Shown here: in pieces, positions 42,204 to 50,952 of the stretch | Numbering within the stretch: the first letter of the stretch is position 1 | Layout of the letters: each line of letters begins with the position of its first letter | Source of the DNA: Gemmatimonadota bacterium | Lineage (GTDB): Bacteria; JAAXHH01 | Assembly: GCA_026705925.1 (NCBI GenBank) | Contig: JAPOZT010000029.1 | Location: 62,001 to 126,000 of the forward strand | Direction of reading: 5' to 3' | Length of the DNA: 64,000 nt | Position numbers and translations under genes: made by a program | The notes under the pieces: model-generated | Seen by the model: the letters and a program-made list of their open reading frames with translations, nothing else | Databases searched by the model: none | What the model was told of the DNA's origin: nothing

Positions 42204-44171
42204 ATGAACGATATCGGATACTTCAGCCTCCTGCTCGCCTTCATGACGGCGGCCTACGGCGGCGTGACCAGCGTGGTCGGCGCCCGGGCGCGGAACCCGC
42301 AGATGATCGCCAGCGGGGCCCACGGCGTCCTCGCCACCTTCGGCCTGCTGACCCTGTCGTCCATCGTGCTGATATACCACCTGTACACGGGCAACTTCCA
42401 GGTGGAGTACGTCGCCTCCTACACCAGCAGCACCCTGCCCGAGTTCTACCGCGTCACCGCGATGTGGGCCGGTCAGAAGGGCTCCCTGCTCCTGTGGGTA
42501 TGGACTCTGGCCCTCTTCGCGCTGGTGGTGCACCTGACGAACCGGGATCGGAACCAGACGCTGATCCCCTACGTACACGCGGTGATGATGTCGGTGGTCC
42601 TGTTCTTCATCGCCCTGCTCATCTTCATGGCCGATCCCTTCGAGCTGCTTCCCTTCGTGCCCGCCGAGGGCCGCGGCCTGAACCCGGTGTTGCAGATGCC
42701 GCTCATGATCATCCACCCGCCCATCCTCTACCAGGGCTACGTGGGGACCGTGGTCCCCTTTGCCTTCGCCATAGCCGCGTTAATCACGGGGGAACTGGGC
42801 GACACGTGGATCCGGACGATCCGCAGATGGACCCTCTACGCCTGGTTCTTCCTCGGTTTCGGCCTGATGCTGGGCGGCCGGTGGGCCTACGTCGAGCTGG
42901 GATGGGGCGGTTACTGGGCCTGGGACCCGGTGGAGAACGCGGCGCTCATGCCCTGGCTGACCATCACGGCCTTTCTCCATTCCGTGATGATCCAGGAGAA
43001 GAAGGGCATGCTGAAGATCTGGAACTTCATCCTGATCATCCTGACCTTCGGCCTGGTCTACTTCGGCACCTTTCTAACGCGAAGCGGGGTCGTCTCATCG
43101 GTGCATTCCTTCACCACTTCGGGCATCGGCCCCATGTTCCTGGGTTTCGTCATCGTCTCGATGGTGTTGTCCTTCGGACTCCTGATCAGCCGGCGCAACG
43201 CCCTGAAGGCCCGCAGCGAACTCGACTCCTTCGTCTCGCGGGAAAGCAGCTTCCTGCTGAACAACCTGGCCCTCGTCGGCGTGTGCTTCGCCATCCTGTG
43301 GGGCACCATATTCCCCGTGCTTTCCGAGGCGGTCAGCGGGGAGAAGATCACGGTGAGCGCGCCGTACTTCAACCAGATCAACGTGCCCCTGGGCCTCTTC
43401 CTGCTCTTCCTCACGGGCGCGGGTCCGCTCTTCGCCTGGCGCAAGACGTCCGTGCAGAGCCTGAAGCGGCATTTCTCCATACCCATCGCCTGCTTCCTCG
43501 CCGCGGCCGCCATCCTGCTCGCCTTCGGCATCCGGCACGTCTACGCCGTGCTTTCCTTCAGCATGTGCGCCTTCGTGGTCGGCGCCATCGGTCTGGAGTT
43601 CTACCGCGGCGCCCGCGCGCGCCGGTCGACGAACGAAGAATCCTGGCCCGCGGCCTTCTACCGCCTGGTCATGAGCTACAAGCGCCGGTACGGCGGTTAC
43701 GTCGTCCACATCGCCATCGTGCTCCTCTTCGTGGGCTTCACGGGAAAGGCGTTCGACCGGGAGGAAAACTTCGCGGTCCGGGAGGGCGAGTCCTTCCAGA
43801 TCAAGAACTACACGCTGGACTTCGATTCCCTCACCGAGACCAACATGGGCGAGTACGTGTCCTACGCCGGCCTGCTCCGCCTTTCCGTGGACGGCGAGCC
43901 CGTTGTGATGATGGCCCCGGAGAAGCGACTCTACCCCATTCAGGACCAGGTGACTTCGGAAGTTTCCATCTGGTCGACGGTGAATGAGGACCTGTACGTG
44001 GTCCTGGCTGAACTGAACGAAACGCTTGACGTAGCTACATTTAAGGTCTACATTAATCCATTAGTAAACTGGGTCTGGGTCGGTACGGCGCTGCTCATGC
44101 TGGGAACGATCATCCTGTTCCTGCCGGATCGATTCGGAAGGAAACCAGGCGCACGCGAGCGGTCCGCATAA
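42204..44171 (+). CDS. ccmF: Cytochrome c biogenesis heme lyase subunit CcmF
   Basis: A 655-aa polytopic membrane protein attaching heme to apocytochrome c in the periplasm (system I). The tryptophan-rich WWD motif is WGGYWAWDPVENAALMPWL, and HPPILYQGYVG is the conserved His-containing segment; further hydrophobic helices and a final periplasmic domain follow. Length matches CcmF (about 650 aa). No other ccm genes are in the window, so the remaining maturation genes must be elsewhere. It follows rpiA and precedes a 557-bp gap. Confidence 0.95.
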   Translation: MNDIGYFSLLLAFMTAAYGGVTSVVGARARNPQMIASGAHGVLATFGLLTLSSIVLIYHLYTGNFQVEYVASYTSSTLPEFYRVTAMWAGQKGSLLLWVWTLALFALVVHLTNRDRNQTLIPYVHAVMMSVVLFFIALLIFMADPFELLPFVPAEGRGLNPVLQMPLMIIHPPILYQGYVGTVVPFAFAIAALITGELGDTWIRTIRRWTLYAWFFLGFGLMLGGRWAYVELGWGGYWAWDPVENAALMPWLTITAFLHSVMIQEKKGMLKIWNFILIILTFGLVYFGTFLTRSGVVSSVHSFTTSGIGPMFLGFVIVSMVLSFGLLISRRNALKARSELDSFVSRESSFLLNNLALVGVCFAILWGTIFPVLSEAVSGEKITVSAPYFNQINVPLGLFLLFLTGAGPLFAWRKTSVQSLKRHFSIPIACFLAAAAILLAFGIRHVYAVLSFSMCAFVVGAIGLEFYRGARARRSTNEESWPAAFYRLVMSYKRRYGGYVVHIAIVLLFVGFTGKAFDREENFAVREGESFQIKNYTLDFDSLTETNMGEYVSYAGLLRLSVDGEPVVMMAPEKRLYPIQDQVTSEVSIWSTVNEDLYVVLAELNETLDVATFKVYINPLVNWVWVGTALLMLGTIILFLPDRFGRKPGARERSA

Positions 44172-44728
44172 CCGCGTCGCAGTTTAAAGTACGACAACCC
44201 GGATGATGCACCGGAAACCGCATATTGTACGACCTTATTGGGTAACTCGATAAGCAGGTTGGGGGCGCTCCTTAAGGAAGAACGGGCGCATTGGAACACG
44301 GATTTCACAAGCAATACGCATGACCGACACCGTTCCTGGCGAACAGGTGGAATCAGATTCAGTTCTACTTCAGATTTAACTTTGCTGAATTATGTACGCA
44401 CGCTCCCGGCGCCGGATGGCGAAGGAACTTTCTTCAGCGGAAAACACGGCAAACGCTTGACGGCATATCTTCGGGAATATGCGCATAAACGCCCCTTCGG
44501 CGGAACGGTTCGAGAAACACGGGTGCCTTCCCTTCCTCGCCCGTAAGCAAGACGCCCCTGCCGGCGAAAGCCGACCCGGTCACCATCCGGTCCGGCGGCC
44601 AGCTTATCGACATTAATCCCGGGCTCGACGCCACTGCTCGAGGCCACGGCGCTCGATGCAACTGCGCTTGACGCCACGGCGCTCGATGCCACTAAAGGGA
44701 TAAGCTGCTCTATCGCGGGGGGTGTTGT
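44172..44728. other. Long intergenic region between ccmF and rny
   Basis: A 557-bp gap. Its short open frames on both strands lack family resemblance and convincing ribosome sites. The right part has a 15-bp tandem repeat (44636-44695). No tRNA or classical terminator was recognised; an unrecognised small RNA or the rny promoter could lie here. Confidence 0.45.
44636..44695. repeat. 15-bp tandem repeat (4 units) upstream of rny
   Basis: Units GCTCGAGGCCACGGC, GCTCGATGCAACTGC, GCTTGACGCCACGGC, GCTCGATGCCACTAA, preceded by a 13-base partial copy. It ends 33 bases before the rny start. Confidence 0.8.
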
Positions 44729-46408
44729 ATGGAATTCCCATTGGAAAACCTGAACGGGTTATTGCTGCCCCTGGCCGCGCTGACCGTGTTTTCCGGTCTC
44801 GTCGGACTGGTCATCGGCATGCTCTGGCGGCGCAATAAAGCCGGCGAAATGGAGGAGAAGGCCCAGAAGCGCGCCCAGCGTCTTTTCAAGGAAATGGAAG
44901 TGCAGCGCCGGGCGGAGATGCTGGAGGAAAAGCGAAAATGGCACGACGCCCGGGAGGCCCAGGAGGAGGAGATCAACAGAAGGCAGTCCGCCCTGGTGAG
45001 CCAGGAGCAGGATATGATGGACCGGGAGAAGGAGTGCGAGCAGCGGTATGACAACCTGAAGGACCGCGAAGATCAGACCAGCCAGCGGGAAGACGAACTG
45101 GAGAAGACGGAAGAGCGGCTGAACGCGCAGGAAGTCCGCCTGAAGGAGTCGGCCTCGGAATACCGCAACCGGCTGGAATCCCTGGCCCGGCTGACCTCCG
45201 AGGAAGCCAAGCAGCAGCTCCACGGCGAACTCATCCGCGACGTGAAACAGGAAGCCGAGCACCAGGTAAGGGACATACTGAAAACCGCGCAGACGAATGC
45301 CAACCGGGAAGCGAGACATATTGTCACGCTGGCGATCAGCCGGTGCGCGGTGGATCAGTCCACGCAGACCAGCGTCGCGGTGGTTCCCCTGCCCAACGAC
45401 CAGATAAAGGCTCGTATCATCGGAAAAGACGGCCGCAACATACGGACTTTCGAGGCGGCCAGCGAAGTCAAGGTAATGGTGGACGATACGCCTGAAGCCG
45501 TGGTCATCTCCTGTTTCGATCCCATTCGCCGGGAAATCGCCCGGACGGCCATGGCGGACCTCGTATCCAACGGAAAGATCACCCAGAGCCGCATAGAGGA
45601 AATCATCGGGCGGGCCCAGGAACAGATCGACAGCCGCCTGCTTTCGGAAGGACAACAGGCCGTCAACGAGCTCAAACTGAAATCGATGCATCCCGAGATG
45701 ATGAAACTGGTCGGCCGGCTGCGGTTCCGGTCCAGTTACGGCCAGAATGCCCTGGATCACTCGAAGGAGGTGGCGTTCCTCACCGGGATGATGGCCGTCG
45801 AGATCGGCCTGGACGAGATACTCGCCCGGCGCTGCGGACTCCTGCATGACGTCGGCAAGGCCCTGGACCACGAGATGGAAGGGTCCCACCCGGAAATCGG
45901 CCTGGCCTTCGCGGAAAAGTACGGCGAACCCGAGGAAGTCAAGAACGCCATCATCGCCCATCACAATGACGAGAACGAGGAAATCACCTCGCCGATCACC
46001 TTCCTGGTCGCCGCGGCGGACGCCATTTCAGGCGCCCGGCCCGGCGCCCGCAGGAATGATCCCGAAGACTATGTCCGCAGAGTGGTGGAACTGGAGGAAC
46101 TCGCCCGTTCCTTCGACGGGGTGGCCGACGCCTACGCCATCAACGCCGGCCGCGAGATCCGGGTCATGGTCCGTCCGGACCAGGTGGACGACGACCGGAC
46201 GCACACGCTGGCTTCCGAGATCTCCCAGAAGATCCGCAACGACCTGACCTATCCCGGGCACATCAAGGTGACCGTCATCCGGGAGAAGATCGCCCACAGG
46301 ATGACGAACAAGCGGGACGACCAGCAGCACGGCGGACGTCGAAGGTCGTACGGACGAAACCGGAACCGGCGACATGCTGCGGCGTCCAGCGGACAGGCGG
46401 CGGGATAA
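44729..46408 (+). CDS. rny: Ribonuclease Y
   Basis: A 559-aa membrane-anchored endoribonuclease starting mRNA decay. An N-terminal helix (about 10-32) is followed by a long coiled coil rich in Glu, Arg and Gln to about 190, a KH RNA-binding domain (IIGKDGRNIRTFE) and an HD domain with LLHDVGKALDHE, where the HD pair binds catalytic metal. IIAHHNDE supplies further ligands. Slightly longer than Bacillus RNase Y (520 aa), partly through an Arg/Gly/Ala-rich C-terminal tail. Presence of RNase Y as a likely main decay enzyme fits many non-proteobacterial phyla. Confidence 0.95.
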   Translation: MEFPLENLNGLLLPLAALTVFSGLVGLVIGMLWRRNKAGEMEEKAQKRAQRLFKEMEVQRRAEMLEEKRKWHDAREAQEEEINRRQSALVSQEQDMMDREKECEQRYDNLKDREDQTSQREDELEKTEERLNAQEVRLKESASEYRNRLESLARLTSEEAKQQLHGELIRDVKQEAEHQVRDILKTAQTNANREARHIVTLAISRCAVDQSTQTSVAVVPLPNDQIKARIIGKDGRNIRTFEAASEVKVMVDDTPEAVVISCFDPIRREIARTAMADLVSNGKITQSRIEEIIGRAQEQIDSRLLSEGQQAVNELKLKSMHPEMMKLVGRLRFRSSYGQNALDHSKEVAFLTGMMAVEIGLDEILARRCGLLHDVGKALDHEMEGSHPEIGLAFAEKYGEPEEVKNAIIAHHNDENEEITSPITFLVAAADAISGARPGARRNDPEDYVRRVVELEELARSFDGVADAYAINAGREIRVMVRPDQVDDDRTHTLASEISQKIRNDLTYPGHIKVTVIREKIAHRMTNKRDDQQHGGRRRSYGRNRNRRHAAASSGQAAG

Positions 46409-46430
46409 CCACGCCGCGCAGCGGATTCCC

Positions 46431-47579
46431 GTGTCTCTTACCGAAGAAATCAAGGCGCATGCCGCGTCGCTCGGATTCGATCTTGCCGGCGTAACGACGG
46501 CCGACCCACCCCGCCACGGGGACTACTACGCCGAATGGATCGAGCAGGGGCTGGCCGGCGAGATGGCCTACCTGGAACGCCAGATCGAGAAACGCCAGGA
46601 TCCACGGAAAATCCTGCAGAACGCCCGGTCCCTCGTTGTGGTCGCCATGAATTACCGGTGTCCGGACCCGGATCCAGTCTCAGAAAACACTCCTCGCGGC
46701 AAAATCGCCCGGTACGCCCGGGGCGACGATTACCATGACGTGATGAAAGAGAAGTTGCTGGCGCTACTTCGATTCGTGCAGGACCGGGCCGGCCGACCCG
46801 TGGAAGGGAAGGTGTACGTGGACACGGGGCCCGTGCTGGAACGGGAGTTCGCCGTTCGCGCCGGCCTGGGGTGGTTCGGGAAGCACACCAACCTCATCCA
46901 CAAACGCGTGGGTTCGTGGCTGTTGATCGGGGAGATCCTCCTCGACATCGATCTGGACCCGGACGGGCCCGAGGCCGATCACTGCGGCACGTGTACCCTA
47001 TGCCTCGAAGCCTGTCCCACGGACGCCATCATCGAACCCTACGTGGTCGATTCGCGCCGCTGCATTTCCTACCACACCATTGAACTGAAGGGCGCCATTC
47101 CCCTGGAATACCGCGCGGCGATGGGAGACCGCGTATTCGGGTGCGACGACTGCCAGGATGTCTGTCCCTGGAACCGCCGCGCGCCCGAAACCGGCCATCC
47201 GGCCTTCGCTGCCCGTCCCTGGAACGAAACGCCGGACCTCATCGAAATGCTGGGGTTGACGCCCGAGGCGTTCAGGACCCGGTTCAAGGGCAGTCCCGTC
47301 AAACGTACGAAGCGGCGCGGCCTGCTGCGGAACGCCGCCGTAGCCCTGGGCAACACTAAGGACCCCGGGGTGGTACCCGCCCTCACCGATTCGCTGGGCG
47401 ACGACGAGCCGCTGGTACGGGGCCATGCGGCCTGGGCGCTGGGAAACGTCGGCGGCGCCAGGGCGCTGGCGGAACTGGAGAAAGCGCGGAAGACCGAGGA
47501 AGATCCGTGGGTGGTCGAGGAAATTGACCGGGCGCTCGCCGAATGCGCAAAGTCATCACGCGCCATGAACGCGTCCTGA
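46431..47579 (+). CDS. queG: Epoxyqueuosine reductase QueG with HEAT repeats
   Basis: A 382-aa enzyme completing queuosine synthesis in tRNA, using cobalamin and two [4Fe-4S] clusters. Cluster motifs are CGTCTLCLEACP and CDDCQDVCPWN. YVDTGPVLEREFA and GWFGKHTNLI are typical of QueG. HEAT/PBS-lyase-like repeats occupy the C-terminus (GLLRNAAVALGN, LVRGHAAWALGNVG), a known extension in some QueG proteins. GTG at 46431 gives the family's usual start; an ATG at 46374 would overlap rny. Other queuosine genes are not nearby. A 22-bp tandem duplication spans its stop. Confidence 0.93.
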   Translation: MSLTEEIKAHAASLGFDLAGVTTADPPRHGDYYAEWIEQGLAGEMAYLERQIEKRQDPRKILQNARSLVVVAMNYRCPDPDPVSENTPRGKIARYARGDDYHDVMKEKLLALLRFVQDRAGRPVEGKVYVDTGPVLEREFAVRAGLGWFGKHTNLIHKRVGSWLLIGEILLDIDLDPDGPEADHCGTCTLCLEACPTDAIIEPYVVDSRRCISYHTIELKGAIPLEYRAAMGDRVFGCDDCQDVCPWNRRAPETGHPAFAARPWNETPDLIEMLGLTPEAFRTRFKGSPVKRTKRRGLLRNAAVALGNTKDPGVVPALTDSLGDDEPLVRGHAAWALGNVGGARALAELEKARKTEEDPWVVEEIDRALAECAKSSRAMNAS

Positions 47580-47601
47580 ACGCGCCGTGAACGCGTCCTG
47601 A
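47558..47601. repeat. 22-bp tandem duplication spanning the queG stop codon
   Basis: Two copies (47558-47579, 47580-47601) differ at one base, each starting ACGCGCC and ending GTCCTGA. The first holds the true stop codon and the second repeats the last codons in noncoding DNA, a recent-looking duplication. Confidence 0.9.
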
Positions 47602-47735
47602 CGAAACACTCTTTTTTCTAAAAGCCCTTGCCTACCCGAAGGTTGGCCATATATTTCAGGTGGCTTTGGAGGCAGTTGCCGGACGGTGGATCGATTTCCG
47701 GCGGCTTCATCGGTATCTGAATCGCAGGCACGGAT

Positions 47736-49472
47736 ATGATTAGACACCTCCCGCTCATAGGCCTCGTGATCCTCGTCGGTTGCGCCGCCCCCCGGACCCT
47801 TGAACCGGGCTCGCACACCACGCCCCAGACCGGGACGGCGGATACCGCCGGGAATACCGTCGCGGTGGAAGAAATGCCCGATCCGGATCTTACCCTCGAT
47901 CACGTCACCGCGGCCAATTCCCTGGCGCTGCGGGACCCGGACAGCCTACTCGCCGACGCCAGGCTGCGCTATGACGCGGCCCTCTCGGCGCTGGAGCGAT
48001 CCGACACCACGGCCGCGCGCGCCGCGGTCGATGAAGTGCTTGAACTCCTCGTCCTGCTGAGTGATGACCAGAAGCACGCGGCCACCCCCGAGCAGGCCGA
48101 ACTCCTCAGGAAGCTCGGACCACTGGTGGACCGGATCCAGAACAGGCGCCACGCCGCCGCCGAAGTCCGGGGTTCGATCCCCAGGGTACTCAACCGACGC
48201 GTCCAGCAACAGATCAATCTGTTTCTCAAAGACCGAAGCCTGGACATACTCAAGACCGCGTACCAGCGGTCCGGGCGCTACACCCCGATGATCCGCGAAG
48301 AACTGGCCGCCCGGGGAATGCCGCCGGAGCTTCAATGGCTTCCCATCGTCGAAAGCGGCTTCAAGCCCAGGGCGTTCTCGTGGGCGGCCGCCGCGGGCAT
48401 GTGGCAGTTCATCCACGACACGGGAAAACGGTACGGACTCCAGCGGTCCGGCTGGGTAGACGACCGCTTCGATCCCATCAAGGCCACCCCGGCGGCTCTC
48501 GCCTACCTGGGGGACCTGTACACCATGTTCGACGACTGGTTTCTCGCCATGGCGGCATACAACTGTGGTGAAAACCGGGTGCTCCGCGAAATCAACCGGA
48601 CGGGGAACCGGGATTACTGGAAAATGCGGCTGCCCAGGGAGACCCGGAACTATGTACCCAAGTTCCTCGCGGTGCTGCACATCATCGAGAATGCGGAGAA
48701 ATACGGCGTCGAATTGCCGGACACCCACGACCCCCATCTCTTCGAAGAGGTGCGTATCGACAAGTCGGTCGCGTTGCAGCATGTCGCCGATCTGCTCGCC
48801 ATGCCGCAGGACGATCTCAAGGCATTGAATACCGACATCCGGTATGGCGTGACGCCGCCCACCGGGTTTTCATTGCGCGTGCCCCTGGGTGCGGGTTCGA
48901 CCCTTCTCGGCAGTCTCGACGAGCTTCCCGAGTCGAATTTCAAGCCACCTCCCGAGGTTCGAAGGTACCGCGTGCGGCGGGGTGATACCCTGGGCCACAT
49001 CGCCCGCAGATTCCGGACCTCGGTCAGCAGACTCCGGAGCCTGAACCGGATCCGGGGCAGCCTGATCCGCGTAGGCCAGCTCCTCCGCGTACCCGGAAGG
49101 AACTACGGTGGACAGCAGTGGGCAGGGCAGACGGCTTCGTACGGTACACCGAAAGACGCCGCTACACACACCGTGCGGCGCGGCGACTCGCTGACCCGCA
49201 TCGCCCGGTATTACGGGACATCCGTCGTCGCGCTGAAACTGGCCAACGGGTTGCGTGGAGACATCATCCATCCCGGCCAGGTGCTTCGCCTTTCCGGAAA
49301 CGGAAGCGGTAGCGGAACAAGCGGCGCGGTGACCTACAACATCCGGTCGGGAGATACGCTGGCGCGGATTGCCCGGGCCTTCAAGGTTACCCTCGCGGCT
49401 CTCATGCAAGCCAACCCCGATGTGCAGGCCAGGCGGCTGCAAATCGGTCAACGGATCATCATTCCCGGCTGA
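47736..49472 (+). CDS. Membrane-bound lytic transglycosylase (MltD-like) with three LysM domains
   Basis: A 578-aa lipoprotein cutting peptidoglycan. The signal has a lipobox with Cys16 (VILVGC). The SLT domain is at about 185-335: ELQWLPIVESGF holds the catalytic Glu, AAGMWQFIHDTGKRYGL and AYNCGENRV complete the fold. Three LysM domains follow, each with an R-x-GDTL or GDSL start (RRGDTLGHIARRF, RRGDSLTRIARYY, RSGDTLARIARAF). This matches MltD, which usually has two LysM. A long helical region separates signal and catalytic domain. It stands alone between queG and a Rieske gene. Confidence 0.94.
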   Translation: MIRHLPLIGLVILVGCAAPRTLEPGSHTTPQTGTADTAGNTVAVEEMPDPDLTLDHVTAANSLALRDPDSLLADARLRYDAALSALERSDTTAARAAVDEVLELLVLLSDDQKHAATPEQAELLRKLGPLVDRIQNRRHAAAEVRGSIPRVLNRRVQQQINLFLKDRSLDILKTAYQRSGRYTPMIREELAARGMPPELQWLPIVESGFKPRAFSWAAAAGMWQFIHDTGKRYGLQRSGWVDDRFDPIKATPAALAYLGDLYTMFDDWFLAMAAYNCGENRVLREINRTGNRDYWKMRLPRETRNYVPKFLAVLHIIENAEKYGVELPDTHDPHLFEEVRIDKSVALQHVADLLAMPQDDLKALNTDIRYGVTPPTGFSLRVPLGAGSTLLGSLDELPESNFKPPPEVRRYRVRRGDTLGHIARRFRTSVSRLRSLNRIRGSLIRVGQLLRVPGRNYGGQQWAGQTASYGTPKDAATHTVRRGDSLTRIARYYGTSVVALKLANGLRGDIIHPGQVLRLSGNGSGSGTSGAVTYNIRSGDTLARIARAFKVTLAALMQANPDVQARRLQIGQRIIIPG

Positions 49473-49541
49473 CGGCGCGTTTCGGCGGCCGTACGAATCA
49501 GGGACCCGGATCACGCGGAATCGAAAGAGGAGCAAGCGTAC

Positions 49542-49847
49542 ATGGGATACGTCAAGGCGGCGGAGCTGGATGAGTTGAGTCCGGGCCAGATGAAGATGGT
49601 CTCGATCAGCGGGAAGGAGATCGTCCTCTGCAACGTGGACGGGAAGTACTATGCCGCCGACAATTTCTGCCCCCACATGGGCGCGCCCCTGAGCGAAGGG
49701 GAGCTGGACGGCACCGACCTCTGGTGTCCGTTCCACGGCGCGTCTTTCGATGTGACCACCGGCGACGTCCTGTCGCCTCCGGCCTACGAAAACCTCACCT
49801 GCTTCCCGGTACGGGTGACCGGCGACGCCGTGGAAATTGAAGTCTGA
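49542..49847 (+). CDS. Rieske-type [2Fe-2S] ferredoxin
   Basis: A 101-aa protein. Cys43-x-His45 (CPHMGAP) and Cys62-x2-His65 (CPFHG) bind the cluster, as in ferredoxins of ring-hydroxylating systems and the small nitrite reductase subunit NirD. No reductase or oxygenase is adjacent, so its partner is unknown. An AGAGGAG site precedes the ATG. It ends 3 bp from the convergent thiL stop. Confidence 0.92.
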   Translation: MGYVKAAELDELSPGQMKMVSISGKEIVLCNVDGKYYAADNFCPHMGAPLSEGELDGTDLWCPFHGASFDVTTGDVLSPPAYENLTCFPVRVTGDAVEIEV

Positions 49848-49850
49848 CCG

Positions 49851-50879
49851 TCAACCGCTGAAATGTTCGTACCCCTCCGGGCGCAGGGGGCGGTTTCCGG
49901 TGTGATCCGTAAAGGTGTATCCCCGGTCGGCGGACAGGCATTCTCCAATGGGGGTCAGCGCCGTTCCGGTACGCTCCGCAAGCTCGGCCGCCAGGCGCTC
50001 CACCCCCTCCGGCGCGACAGCGCACAGCAACTCGAATTCCTCGCCGCTTTCCAGGGCGGTCCCGATTGGATCGAGCCGAAGTTCCTCCATAGCCCGCCTG
50101 GTTTCCTCCGCAATGGGCAGGGCGTTCCCATTCAGATTCAACCCTACCCCGCTGTCCCGACCCACGTGCAGGGCGTCTGAACTGAGCCCGTCGCTCACGT
50201 CGATCATGGCGCGGACCCACCCGCTGTTTGCCAGCAAAACGCCTTCGCGAACCCGTGGAACGGGGGTGCGGTGGCGGCACAATACGCCTTCGAACCGGTC
50301 CGCCGGCCGTTCCCGTGCCAAACGTAGCAGGCGGAGGCCGGTCTCGCTCGCGCCCAGGTGTCCGGTCACGCACAGGATGTCACCTGCCCCGGCGCCGCTG
50401 CGCCGCGTGATGCGTTCCTCCGCGGCTTCTCCGCTCACCGTGATGGAGACGACGGTCGGCCCGTCCGTCGAACTCATATCCCCTCCGACGATGGACACGG
50501 GATGGCCGTCGTGCCCGGCCAGGTCGTGAAAGCCCGCGTACAGCGCTTCAACGTCTTCCATGGAGCGATGGACCGGAAGGCAGAGGGTGGTCAGCGCGTG
50601 TCTCGGCACGCCGCCCATGGCCGCGATATCACTGAAATTGGCGGCCATGCACTTCCATCCGATCTGCCGCCAGGACGAGAAGTCCAGGTCGAAGTCCACG
50701 CCTTCCACGAAGGTGTCGGTCGTCAGCAGGGTCGTCATGCCGGGTGCGGGTGATACAGCCGCGGCGTCATCGCCGATACCCAGCAGGACGCTCGGATCCG
50801 GCTCGGGCAGCGCATGCCCGATACGCCGGATCACCTCGAATTCGCCGGGAAGCCCCGCGCCTTTCTTGCGATCCTTCAC
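49851..50879 (-). CDS. thiL: Thiamine-monophosphate kinase
   Basis: A 342-aa ATP-dependent kinase making thiamine diphosphate from the monophosphate. GIGDDAAAV near the N-terminus holds the metal-binding Asp residues, TTDTFVEGVDFD and AANFSDIAAMGG are diagnostic of ThiL, and GASETGLRLL and MIDVSDGLSSD follow. The GTG at 50879 with AAGGGA upstream is chosen; longer frames run into the upstream gene with no similarity. It lies 73 bp after the STAND gene on the same strand. Confidence 0.93.
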   Translation of the reverse strand: MKDRKKGAGLPGEFEVIRRIGHALPEPDPSVLLGIGDDAAAVSPAPGMTTLLTTDTFVEGVDFDLDFSSWRQIGWKCMAANFSDIAAMGGVPRHALTTLCLPVHRSMEDVEALYAGFHDLAGHDGHPVSIVGGDMSSTDGPTVVSITVSGEAAEERITRRSGAGAGDILCVTGHLGASETGLRLLRLARERPADRFEGVLCRHRTPVPRVREGVLLANSGWVRAMIDVSDGLSSDALHVGRDSGVGLNLNGNALPIAEETRRAMEELRLDPIGTALESGEEFELLCAVAPEGVERLAAELAERTGTALTPIGECLSADRGYTFTDHTGNRPLRPEGYEHFSG

Positions 50880-50952
50880 GTTTCGTCTTTCCCTTCTCGC
50901 GCGGCCGCCCGCGCCACGCCCGCGCATACGCGCCGCGCCTTCGCGCGCACGC

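Noticed and set aside
44238..44546. Possible 102-aa gene between ccmF and rny
   Set aside because: No recognisable family, no good ribosome site, and competing frames on the other strand. Left as intergenic.
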